Source of the DNA: Liolophura sinensis
Taxonomy: Eukaryota > Mollusca > Polyplacophora > Chitonida > Chitonidae
DNA: 64,000 bases
Direction: 5' to 3'
NCBI RefSeq assembly: GCF_032854445.1
Contig: NC_088304.1
Coordinates: 22,827,704-22,891,703 of the forward strand
Positions 50,501-60,894 of the stretch are shown here, in pieces (position 1 is the stretch's first letter; each line of letters begins with the position of its first letter). Both the position numbers and the translations under genes were made by a program. Below the pieces are notes generated by a model. It worked only from the letters and a program-made list of their open reading frames with translations, had not been told where the DNA came from and did not search any database.

Positions 50501-53500
50501 ACCATCCCCAGGTTGCTGGCAGACCTTCCAACTGACGGCCAAAGAGGAAGCCAGCATGGGCTGGACTTGAACTCACAGCAACCGCATTGGTGACAGACTC
50601 CTGGGTCATTACGCTGTGCTAGCGCGCTAAACAACTGAGCCACGGAGGCTCCTCCACTTTTAGAGTGCAGTCTAACCTTCACAGAAGAACATGTCCCACA
50701 CCCGGAGCACACAGGACCAGGGCAGAGTGCGGGCAAACACGCACATGAACCACTCCATCATGTAGAGGATTGGGTCAATCTTCTGCTTCTTCTGCAAACA
50801 CAGATTCAATGGAGACAAATGTGAGTCAAATGGACTGGCGAAAATAGACTAGTACATGTAAATCATGGAACTATCCACAGCCTTCTGCAAACACAATGGA
50901 GACAACTGTAAGTCAAATGGACAGGCGACAACAGACCAGTACATGCAAATGATAGAACCATCCACAGCCTTCTGCAAACACAATGGAGACAGCTGTAAAT
51001 CAAATGGGCTGGCGACAATAGACCAGTACATGTAAATCATAGAACCATCCACAGCCTTCTGGAAACACCATCATCAATGTGACCCCAGTGACCTTGGCAT
51101 TGTCCAAGATTTTTGTACAAAATAAGCTAGAGATGTCAGTGATGTCAAGTGAACATAGGGAGCACCTTATGCGCTGTAAGGAGTACCATAGTATGTGCAA
51201 ATGCAATTAAACTACATGTAAATGTAAAGAGTGACAAGGACTAAGGGAGATAACCCTTCAAGTGTTTACCAAATGTTTGTAGACTGGTGTTGATGTTTTC
51301 TTCAGCAGGCCGTTCAAAACTTCCCCATCTGTCTGCACAGCTTCCTATGGAAGAACAACAGATAAAAACATTCACACTGTTATTATTTGTTTATTTATTT
51401 ATCTGCCTGTTGTTTAACCCCACAATGAAGTATATTAGCGTGCATATTATCCTCCACACTTAGTGTCCTGCAAACCATCTTTATCTTAAATAATGACGAT
51501 GTCACCCGCTCGTTAGGCAAAGAATAAATGAATAAATAATTATAACTTAACACCACATCAGCAATATTTCAGCCATATCGTGGCGAGGTAAGGGAAAGAG
51601 TTTTTGGTGTTGAAATGAAGCCTATGGAGATAATTATTATGAACTACAAAAGAACTGGTGGTGTCATGTATCACTAATGAAAGGTAGGCTTGGTAGCGAG
51701 TATGACTGCTGTTACAGATATGGTATCTGAATGTAGGTGACAAGTTAAAAGAAACAAACTACAATTTTTGTGTCAAATTTTCATTTTGGGCGACATCAGT
51801 TTGCCCCAGAATTTAATTGGGTGATGCTGAGTGTATAATAAATAGGTTATTGAATAAATTCATGCTGAAGTGGAGACAAGCTTGTTCACACTTTGGTATC
51901 ATGCAAAAACCGAACGCATCTGCTTCAGCTCACATTCATTAAACAATCTATAAGTATTTCCCCAGTATCACTCACCAGGCCAGGGCTGTAATACCCTGGC
52001 AGGTACTTCTCACAGATAGACACCAGGCACCAGAAGGCTTGTTCTGCAGGCATGTGCATGAGCAGGACTGCAGCAATGGGTCCCTGGGCCTGACAGTAAC
52101 CGTCCTGGGGGTTGTAGATGGTGTAGGCCTTCAGCACATTGAACATATCACCTTGTCTGTAAACAAAACACAGCGATAAGGAAAATAAGTCACTGTTGTT
52201 GTTCTGAGGGAAAGGCCAGATGTAGGTGTTCAGCACATTGAACATATCACCCTGTCTGTGAACAAAACACAGCGATAAGGAAAATAAGTCGTTGTTGTTC
52301 TGAGGGAAAGGCCAGATGTAGGTGTTCAGTACTTTGAACATGTCACCTTGTCTGTAAACAAAACATAGCAATAAGGAAAATAAGTCGTTGTTGTTGTTCT
52401 GAGGGAAAAGCCAGATGTAGGTGTTCAGTACTTTGAACATGTCACCCTGATTGCAAACAAAACACAGCGATAAGGAAAATAAGCTGTTGTTAATATATAT
52501 GAAATCATGGTATTCCCTTCTGATAGAATGTACAGGCGAATGCTTTTAGTACACTGAACAGGTCACTGTGTCTGCAAACAACACACATTGAAGATGAATG
52601 TAAGTGGTTATTGTCAGTATATAAATCATGCTGTTCTCTTCCAATGGAAAGTCCAGGATTCAGATCTGCTTGGAATTTTAACAAAATTTGGTTGCATTCC
52701 TCAAAACTAACTTTTTAAGACAGTTGCCCAGAAGGCAAGTTATTATCAAACAATATGATTACCCTCATAAGATTTTACTTGACACTAAATCCATTAGCAA
52801 GCTTGTCCACTCAAATGATGCTGTATTCCCTGTCTGGTGAGTGAGTTGTTTGCTCCAAAGGGCAACAACCAGGGACATTTTGCCTGCTCACATGAATTTT
52901 CTCTTGCCCAGGGCAATTGGGCAAGTGTTAAGTTACAGCACTGCTATTGTCACTTCTGCAGGGCTTTCTTAGACAAAAACAAAAATTTTGAAAATGAACG
53001 CTTAAGTCAAAGGTGGACAGATTTTAATTCAGCATTTTTGTAAATAATCAAATTCTTTTTTTAATGAAATATTTTTTGACACCCTATCAACCTTGCATGA
53101 AGTTGCCTCACCCATGCCCCCCTCTGGCCGCAAACATCTCGTGAAGAGGAAATTGCCGATGAAGATCCTTTGTGATGTCATCCACCCATTTAGGTTCTCC
53201 CTCCTGCTTGATCAGCTCCTGTGCACAGGGAAAACAACAAACAATTACACAATGTATTTCGCAGTAAAAAAAAAAAAAAAGTAGACACTTCAATATTTAA
53301 ACTATGCAACATATGACATGGCATTCAGAGAATACCCATAGCTCGCCTGATTGAGCAGTTTTTGAAATTGCAAATATTTATCTCTAAACCCCGAAAAAGT
53401 AGAAAGACTGACACTGTCACATGCAGAGCAGTGACTTCATATGTTATAAAGTCGTAAATCATTGTGGAGGTAAACAGACACCGTGGAATGGCATGGAATG

Positions 53501-56500
53501 ACAAACTTGTTCATTTATATGCAGACAGGTTGAGGAATTGGGGTAGAACTAGCCTTGAGGAAAACCAACACACAAACATCTTGACAGAAAGTCACAAAAA
53601 AACCCCCACTTTGACCTGGATTTCAACATGAACTTTAATGGTCAAAGCCAGCAGACAGCGCCCACCAGACAGCACCCACTTCATCATCAAGAACTTCTCA
53701 TTTATATCACCATGGTCAGTTTTATGGGTGGAGCAAACTGAGGTGCCCATGTTAAACCAGTGACCTTTGGCAAACTATTGATAACCACTCCCACATGTGA
53801 TAGGTAAACCAATGACCTTTGGCAAACTATTCATAACCACTCCCACATGTGATGTGTAAACCAATGACCTTTGGCAAACTATTGATAACCACTCCCACAT
53901 GTGATGTGTAAACCAATGACCTTTGGCAAACTATTCATAACCACTCCCATATGTGATGTTCATATATGCATGACACATTTCTTGCAGACAAACTTTAGAC
54001 CATGTAAATGAACTCATGAGCCAAGCTGACCGCTCATCATCACTATGAACAAAGAGTGCATGGGAATCTAGACCCCCCCCCCCCCCCTCCATCCAATGCC
54101 AGGCTTGAACTCACACCTTGTGTATTCTGGAAACTGAAAGATGAGCATCATAACAAAGCCAGCTTAGTGCCCTTCCTCCCGATTTGGGTCTATTGATTTA
54201 ATGTTTGTTATTAAGATAGAATCATGAAAATATAAAAAAGTAGAAACAGAATATTTAAGCATCAATCAATATTAATTTGTGCCTCCTTCTTGCAGGACGG
54301 ATTTCCACCGCTCTTTTATCTTGTGCTGCTTCACTACAACGACTTACCGAAAGCAAGTAAGTCGTTCCATTATCCCAATAATGCTAAACGCCAAGCGAGG
54401 AAGCTACAACTTCCTCTTTTAAGGTCTTTGGTATGACCCGGCCCAGAATTGACCCTGGTTCTACCACTCTGAAGCAGATGCTCTACCAACTGAGCCATTG
54501 GGACCAGTAAGTGACATCTGTGTGTACATGTAAACATGTGCATATGTAATATACAGGGTGTCCCAGAAGTAGTGCACCATCCTGATTTTCATTTTTTTTC
54601 TGCGTTTCAGATTTAATACTGATTTCAAATTTTTTTTCTCTCTTTCCGAGTTACTTATGACTAATAAACTAACACTACAAGAAAGAGTTGAATTGGTTTT
54701 TTATGTTTGGAAGAGATGGGGCAACACACCGCTCTGTAGCTGAAGCATTCAACCTCAACCTGGATGGTGCGCCACTTCTGGGACACCCTGTATATCTATG
54801 TGTAGAATTGTCACCTCATATTTGCCCTTGTTATGCTCCAGTAGGAACTGACTCCCGCACAGGTACTGCCACGCCCTCGGTCGTATGGATGGGGGAATTC
54901 CCTTCCGACAACGATCTTTCACCTGAAGGGACAAATTGGTTGAAAAAACTTGAAAAGGATCATGAATCAAATCTCGTCCCTAGTAACTGCACTGTATCTT
55001 TAACTTTAGTTTCTAATTACTAATTATTTATTTATTTTATACACAATATATGCTTTAGTTCAGCAATTTTCCCAGGTGGAGAACTCTCAGATGGTATGGA
55101 GTGGCCTCAATTGTGGCATTCTCTACCAACAGGCCAACAATGTATGTTAATACACATGTTTTGGATCTTTTTACAACAATTATTCACTTTATTATGTTGT
55201 CAGGCAGTATATTGTGCTGGAGGTGAACTACATACTGGAGAACTTTTCCACATGTGACATGTAATATTGGGGAAGGTACATGTAAGTAGTCCTCAGTGAA
55301 CTTCATGTTAAAATACATGTATATGCTACAACATCATCAACAGCTTAATATCACTATAGCATCAAGAACAATGGAAGCAAAAGAATCGTGAAAAGCCATG
55401 TCCAAGAGTGGTATTGAACTTGCATATCTTCTGAAAATAACAATCCAAAATCATGACTCTCACAGTCAAAATGTAATAAGCTGGATTTGAACCTGTGACC
55501 CAGTGAAAAATAGCATGTGCCGGTATGTTATGACTAGAAAGTCACACAGGGTCTGCTACAAGCAAAGGTGCAAAATCAGTTACTAACAAAATGCCTTTAT
55601 TCTATATGACTGCACACTAGTCTAACTCTTTGTTTACAGAAACAAAACACTGCAAAGACAAAACTGAAGATAAAATCCCCCGCTGTTAGGTCTGGAGGTT
55701 TAAGGGTTTCTCTGCTGAGTAAGGCCCAGTGACTGTCTAGTACAAGATGCAGGCTTGGATCTGAACAAGCTTACTGTGCATAAACTTTGACATAAACACA
55801 ATATTTACCCATATGTTTACAGACTGCCAGTGTTGTTGGTTTTCATCACTATAAACACAGACTAAGGCCTCCCACAATGTAACTACTACTCAATAGTCTC
55901 TTACACTAAAGATTTTTGATCACTTATACATTCCTCAAATTTATGTCCATATTTATAATTTATCTATTTGAACAGTGCTTTATGTTGTACACATTACCCA
56001 AATTTTTCTCCTAATTTTTCCGGACATCTGCTCCACTCTTTATAGCCACTATACATGTAATTGTATGCATATTTAGTTTCATTTTTTTTTCCCACATGGT
56101 TAGTCCATCTAATGAACAACACACTGATATCTTTACTTTTCAAAAAAAAAAAAATGTAATTCTATGTCCTGAAAATAAGAAGAAATAGAATAAATATTTC
56201 AACAGCAGTAGTTCAGTTACAGGTGAAAGGGATGACATAGAGAAAATGATGGTGCCTCCAGACATAAAACCAGATGGAGTGGGTTCAAATAAAAATAAAA
56301 TAAAATAAAATATTTTCATAGTCATAATCATAATATGATTTTCTGTGTACCTTTTTGAATCTCTTGCTCATCCATTTTTCCCAGTTTTCGAACATTTCCA
56401 GCCCATTTCATTTCACGTTTCCGTGTGACTTCAACGGGTATTCGAAACTCCCTGCAATAGAGAAAAAAATAAGGTTAACTGATGAAGAACAAGGGAAATT

Positions 56501-57912
56501 TATGCCAGTGAAACTTGAGGGTTTTTTGTGTTTTTTTCTTTAAGCAAACCAAAGACCCAAATGACTGGTGGACTTGAAGTGTTAAGTGCAATGACTAATA
56601 TCATGATCAGTGCCAGAAAACTTAATGCTAATTAAAATATCCCTTGCATTAACCTTGGAAACACATATATGTAAGTAGACAGAGGAAACTACAGATGCGA
56701 CAATATCAGGCTTACTACAATCAAGCAGCTCAATGTTCATTCACATTTCAACTAAATTATTCTTTTAAATAACGACGGGTGAAGATATCTGAAGACACAA
56801 TTTGGCTTTTTCAGGTCTTTCCTGATTTTGAGTTGTCTTACAGTTCAGCTCTCTTAGTTTTAAACCAAGAGATTCAAAATTTGTTTGCTTAGCCATATCG
56901 AAGACACCAGACAGGACACCCATCCAGAAACAGTGTACTTCATCATACTGTCTCACTTGAAAGCCAGGTCACTGATATCATATAGAGACGTGACACCCTA
57001 TACACAGTGTAGCATCATGTGTCTGCTGCCTCAACAGCAAGTAATGTCAAAGACATCACGCAGGACATCCCACCCAGACAATGAGTGGTGCCTTGCTCAG
57101 AAAACCATGCCAAAGACACCAGATATGGCCCACGGCCCAGACACAGTGTACTGCCATATGTGGGCTGTTTCACTTCTAAAGCAATGCAAGAAACACTAGA
57201 CATCGCACACCACAAGACACAGTGTACTGTTATATAGATATATATACATGTATGTGTGTTGCCTCATTGGAAAGGCAGGTCAATACTGTGACATGACACT
57301 CCATAAAGACACTGGGTACTGCCTCACTAGGAAGCCATTTCAATGACAACAGACATAGCAATCCTTACAGACACAGTGTATTGCCATGTGTGCTACCTCA
57401 CATGGAAAGTAATGCTTAAGACACCACACATGCATGACACCACCCACAGACACAGTATATACTGCCATATGTGCAGTCTAATTATGACATTTGTCCTGTC
57501 ACAGTTTACTGTCAATAATACGTCATCAGTGCCTATAGTGCAGACTACAAAAATCTCAACTATGAAATGTGAAACCCAAATTAATATTTGACTTCAGTGT
57601 TAAACAAATCCAAACACCATAAGACACAATTGACGTGTACATTGTGCGCAAGACTGCAAAGGCATACCGACTTTACAAGTAGACTACTTCACTACATATC
57701 ACTTACTGCTCAGGATCTGTGTACTGCTGACCACCTAGAAAGCCATAGCGGTCAGTGGATCTCACCGGCTGACCGTTTGCACTCGGGGATTTATTGCCTG
57801 CGTCCTCTCGCTGTTCTTCATCATCATCTTCCGAATCGGAGTGAATCTGATCATCAGTTACATCGTGGTTGTTTAAAGCAGAATCCAAACTGTTGCGACT
57901 AGAGTTTGCCAT
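47580..57912 (-). CDS. TBC1D10: TBC1D10-type Rab GTPase-activating protein (exon 2 carries a 1-nt frameshift)
   Basis: This is a TBC-domain RabGAP of the EPI64 group; vertebrate members act on Rab35 and Rab27. Minus-strand exons are 57912-57707, 56451-56351, 54922-54815, 53218-53112, 52156-51976, 51344-51270, 50791-50677, 49756-49602 and 47720-47580 (TGA). The acidic N-terminus leads into the group hallmark TDRYGFLGG. The TBC domain starts at [18 protein letters not shown]. The arginine finger lies in [15 protein letters not shown] and the glutamine finger in [18 protein letters not shown]. Then follow [40 protein letters not shown] and [16 protein letters not shown]. Both catalytic fingers are present. 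Exon 2 reads in two frames around 56402-56404; allowing for one extra base there, every phase agrees and the protein is about 395 residues. That is shorter than human paralogues (TBC1D10A about 508), and the basic end KRKRKEDKR lacks a PDZ-ligand tail. Confidence 0.9.
47843..47995 (-). mobile_element. SINE family B insertion with target-site duplication
   Basis: A 5'-truncated copy in TBC1D10 intron 8. It is flanked by GTGTGAGTCTACT (47830-47842) and GTGCGAGTCTACT (47996-48008), a 13-bp duplication with one mismatch. Confidence 0.85.
48070..48210. repeat. Dispersed repeat family R1
   Basis: Contains 'GTCATTTCCGGTGGTGAAAC' and 'AACTCTCAGAATCAGGAAAA', the same order as the other R1 copies. TBC1D10 intron 8. 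Confidence 0.6.
48390..49560. repeat. ~74-bp minisatellite array
   Basis: Units contain 'GTCCACTAATTTGCACCTAT', CACATGTCCATCCTGACTCC and CATGCTCAGTTTGACTCACA, with 73-78 bp variants and ragged edges. It lies in TBC1D10 intron 8, ending about 40 bp from the exon 8 donor. Confidence 0.9.
50385..50655 (-). mobile_element. SINE family B, full length, next to a splice donor
   Basis: Complete copy with tRNA-like head ending 'AACTGAGCCACGGAGGCTCC'. Head and host gene run the same way. The head starts about 20 bp inside TBC1D10 intron 7, just after the donor at 50676. Confidence 0.88.
50789..51066. repeat. 87-bp tandem repeat seeded at the exon 7 acceptor of TBC1D10
   Basis: Three units (starts about 50789, 50882, 50969, with a partial at 51056). 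Each begins with CTTCTGCAAACAC, the reverse of the exon 7 3' splice site (TGTTTGCAG), and continues 'AATGGAGACAACTGTAAGTC'. The unit nearest the exon has a 5-base insertion. Confidence 0.88.
51976..52156 (-). CDS. TBC1D10: TBC1D10 exon 5 (glutamine-finger exon) abutting a tandem array of its own acceptor
   Basis: The acceptor TTTGTTTACAG precedes 52156 and the GTGAGT donor starts at 51975. The exon encodes [20 protein letters not shown], then [16 protein letters not shown] and [20 protein letters not shown]. The first ~30 bases of the exon plus the preceding intron are repeated upstream in 96-99 bp units. The acceptor at 52156 is chosen because only it leads into the VLKAYTIY form seen in the family; upstream copies read VLNTYIWPF. 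Confidence 0.88.
52127..52620. repeat. 96-99-bp tandem repeat of the TBC1D10 exon 5 acceptor region
   Basis: Copies of the exon 5 start (TTCAGCACATTGAACATATC or variants) begin at 52130, 52229, 52325 and 52424, spacing 99, 96 and 99 bp. More decayed units run to about 52620. Each holds the exon start, an acceptor (TTTACAG or TTCACAG on the minus strand) and intron sequence with 'GATAAGGAAAATAAGTC'. Confidence 0.92.
53756..53957. repeat. 52-bp tandem repeat, four units
   Basis: Units of 'AATGACCTTTGGCAAACTAT' followed by TGATAACCACTCCCACATG, nearly identical. It lies in TBC1D10 intron 3. Confidence 0.9.
54272..54507 (-). mobile_element. tRNA-derived SINE, family A, internally deleted
   Basis: Contains 'GTGCCTCCTTCTTGCAGGAC', 'AACGCCAAGCGAGGAAG' and a tRNA-like head ending near 54507. 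The block with the GGTTGACC motif is missing. It lies in TBC1D10 intron 3. Confidence 0.75.
54552..54792 (+). mobile_element. Tc1/mariner-like deletion derivative with 29-bp terminal inverted repeats
   Basis: The left end (54554-54582) begins CAGGGTGTCCCAGAAGT. The right end (54762-54790) is its inverse with two mismatches. TA dinucleotides flank both ends, as in TA-targeting Tc1/mariner/IS630 elements. The interior keeps a transposase N-terminal remnant with frameshifts ([15 protein letters not shown]). At 241 bp it is non-autonomous. It lies in TBC1D10 intron 3, with its right end about 22 bp from the exon 3 donor. Confidence 0.85.
55985..56165. repeat. Dispersed ~200-bp repeat family R2
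   Basis: Contains 'CGGACATCTGCTCCACTCTT' and 'ATGGTTAGTCCATCTAATGA'. TBC1D10 intron 2, ending in an A-run. Confidence 0.7.
56351..56451 (-). CDS. TBC1D10: TBC1D10 exon 2 with apparent single-base insertion
   Basis: The acceptor CTATTGCAG precedes 56451 and a GTACAC donor follows 56351. From the exon 1 phase the exon reads [16 protein letters not shown], matching the family (IPxEV..RE.KW). The family continuation [17 protein letters not shown] is then found only in the next frame, and it leads in phase 0 into exon 3. The shift sits at a three-base C run on the plus strand (56402-56404, GGG on the gene strand) where two bases would keep the frame. It could be an assembly indel, an allelic null or early decay. 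All other exons are intact, which favours a sequence error. Confidence 0.8.
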
Positions 57913-58527
57913 TGTTTGATCCTCTCAGTGTTTATATATACATATATATATATATATGAAGTCCTTCACAGACTAGAAGTTACAAGTACAACACAACACA
58001 TAATTGCACCTCACTAGTTACTCCCTTCAACTTTTGGAGATAAGATTTACTGGGGTGTCCGTTTATGAAAACTTAAAATGTTGACAGATCAATGAAGTTT
58101 TTACAGGGCACTCCTAAGAGTATGTCCGAGGTGAATTTGATCAGAAAAGAAAACTGAAGATTTCTGGCTATACAGAAGCCATGCTGCCAATTAAAGCACA
58201 CCCAAAACTTCCCTTCCGGCAATATCGTCAGCGGGGTTTTGTTTCACTGGATTATGCCTTGATTGTTGGTGTATTTTCGATGACTGTTAAACGCTTCTTC
58301 CGTCCTGCTGTTGATCACAAATGACGAATAACAACCATTATTTCCTGAACACAACATCATTCAGTTTCTAGCGATACGATTTTCCCTCCGTTCACCATCG
58401 CTTCAGGTGGTTACAGTGCATCAGGCTTCACACTCCGAGAAAAGCTGCAGCAAAGCTAGTCACACAAACTGTCCGCCATGTTACTGTCAATACCATTGCT
58501 TTGATGTCGCCGAAATCATCAGTCGGC

Positions 58528-59036
58528 TCACATTTCGCTCGCACCTGCAAGATTCGCCTGCTTTCGTGCGTATCCGTATATTTCCGGTCATGTAACTGCG
58601 CATGCGCTAGTTTACAGGAAACGTTTATAAAATCTCGCCGTTCAACGGCGAATCTCGTTGTGCTAATCTCGCTCAGACAGTTGGCGGGAAATTTTTCACC
58701 ACGACACTCAGCAAGATATCTCAAAGTGCAAGCCAATGCTTTTTAACATAATGAAATGATTCACTTGTTAGTCATGAAAAAAAAAAAAAAATCCACAAAT
58801 TACTGCAAATGAAAACAAACATCGATCTCGAGTTTACACTTGACAAGTCATGTGTTAAAATGACCTACCGCTATGCAAGGGTGTGGCCTTATCTCACGGA
58901 CTAGAAAATCAGCTGTTGTCAAGCTTCAAAATGTTACGGTACTTGCGACTTCAGTTTACTGTAACAGTCGCATCACATTTCGCTCGCGCCTGCAAGATTC
59001 GCCTACTTTCGTGCGTATCCGTAATATTTCCGGTTT
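58528..59036. repeat. Duplicated 61-bp segment upstream of TBC1D10
   Basis: TCACATTTCGCTCGCACCTG through TTTCCGG at 58528-58587 recurs at 58973-59035 with only a few differences. Both lie 0.6-1.1 kb upstream of the TBC1D10 ATG (57912). Each contains TTTCCGG, an ETS-type core. Confidence 0.85.
58597..58607. promoter_or_regulatory. NRF1-like palindromic motif upstream of TBC1D10
   Basis: TGCGCATGCGC is the consensus-type NRF1 palindrome. It sits about 690 bp upstream of the TBC1D10 start, next to the first copy of the duplicated segment. Motif match only. Confidence 0.4.
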
Positions 59037-60829
59037 TCAGTAGTGGTGCTGTCCACAATATTATACCCCAAAAATTTACATTGTTCGTCCTATACCGGCA
59101 TGAAAATCTTCAACACCAATCCCTCCCCCTTCTCCACAAGATAAATTATCATTGTTTGAAGTTTTGAGTTATTTTTAGTTTTGTTATGTTTACAATGTAA
59201 TTGGTGCGCATTTGAACTCATATCTGCTGTATGATGAAAGTTAAACAACCATGGACATCTCGTTTCAAATAGTATTTACATGTACTTGTGCTTTTCGTGG
59301 AACTGCTGATAAAGAAACAGATACCGGTGTTAAATATTTATGTATCAATATAGACCTGTATCACAATTATATACAGATTGGGGCTGTTGAACTGAGTATT
59401 TTACAGTCTCCCAAACTAATAACTAATATATACATTTTGAAAATTATTAATTTTTAAAGAAGCTGTACCGGAGATTTTTGGCCAAAAAATGGATCAGTAC
59501 AAATTTTTTTCTGTTAGTTCAGAATAGTCCAAATAATTACTTTTCACGAAATGTCCGCTTCGTCTGTGCACATGCTGCAGTTCAAAATGAGAAAGAAAGT
59601 TCCTAACATTTATGAAGTGGGCCTCATCACAATTTTTTAACTTTAGGATCATTTCAACACCAAACAATACAGGAACGAGTCTGATATTTACAGGAAAAGC
59701 TACATCTGTTTTTTGGTATATAGAGACATTTTGATTTGATTAGCAAATATGGATTTTCTGCCAAAAATCCCTTAAATTTTTAAAAGTTTTTATTTTTTTA
59801 TATGTTAATTATTCTTTATTTATTTTTGATTTGTCTATATAGCTCTTTCTATGACTGAACTATAAACATGTACCGGTAGCTTAGAAAAATTGCAATGAAC
59901 AAATTTTAAAAAAACATGTATATATGTGGTACTGCGTCATTTTCAGGCCAAAAACTCATGCACTTTTAGTTCCTCTACATGTTCCAGCACAAAATAATCT
60001 GTAACAAATATTATCATGTCAGCTCGTCAAAGATTTACGAGATTTCTCTGCCAATATTGTTACAGCCGATTGATGGGAATATCAGGTATTTCTGGGGAAG
60101 CCTGTGTGACTACCGGAAATTGAGACGCGCATGTGCATTACATAACTCAGAAGTAGTTCAGTTCTTACGCTGCGACAGTACATGTGCGTGACACTGCATC
60201 GTGTCCTCAGCATAATAACAAATATCCAATATGCCCAATACTTCATTTGTAGGCCTTATTAATGCCACAGTTCTTTCTGAATGTCTCTGTTTTGCTAGAT
60301 GCAGCTTCACGATCACACAAGTTCCACTGAATTGGTGGTTTTCACGCAGTGCACACTGTAGTGAACCCAGCGAAGCGGTGTGATACTGCCACAAACGAAA
60401 TGTCAATATCCCTTCGCGAGAAAAAGAGTACCAATAATTATTGTCAAATCAGTTGAACATCATGCCAAACCGAAGCGTGTGAAATAGCCATCGAGCATAA
60501 CTGAACACTGTTTGTAATTTTCTGTTTAACGGAAAGCAGAACTTGGGTTTTGTCAGAAAGAGTGACATCACATACATGCCTGAGCACAACCCATTTCCTG
60601 AAATCTCCACCATATTGGTATCGCAGCGCACTTGAAAGGACGTCCCAAGTCCTCGAAAGTGAACTGAAATTTTGACCCAAATATCGCAATATATTGCGAC
60701 AAGGTCTTTTAGTCGAGGAGAACTAAATAGAGGCATTGTATAGCCTTGGAGTGAGGTCGCTGTCTGCTATGAAATCTTGAGGCTGACCTGGGAACCAAGA
60801 CGATTTCTTCTCAAAGTTGTGAACGTCGA

Positions 60830-60894
60830 ATGGCCAAGATGTCGACGTCCATGAAAGCGAGACGTGGACCTGGCTCCAAACCTTCAAACACCAG
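60830..60894 (+). CDS. Possible first coding exon of a gene running off the window
   Basis: ATG at 60830 opens a short frame, MAKMSTSMKARRGPGSKPSN and two more residues, ending at a good donor (AG|GTTTGT after 60894) in phase 2. A second in-frame ATG (60839) follows. The basic, Ser/Pro-rich N-terminus and GC-richer surroundings resemble a first exon. I do not recognise the protein and found no convincing second exon before 64000. It could be chance. Confidence 0.3.

Noticed and set aside
52229..52440. Upstream repeat copies considered as separate real exons of TBC1D10
   Set aside because: They hold only the exon start and lack a donor. They are listed as repeats with possible acceptor use.
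54688..55023. 111-codon plus-strand frame
   Set aside because: It starts in the transposase remnant and then runs antisense over TBC1D10 exon 3.
58428..58736. 102-codon minus-strand frame upstream of TBC1D10
   Set aside because: It overlaps the duplicated promoter segment and lacks recognisable domains; probably chance in a GC-richer stretch.
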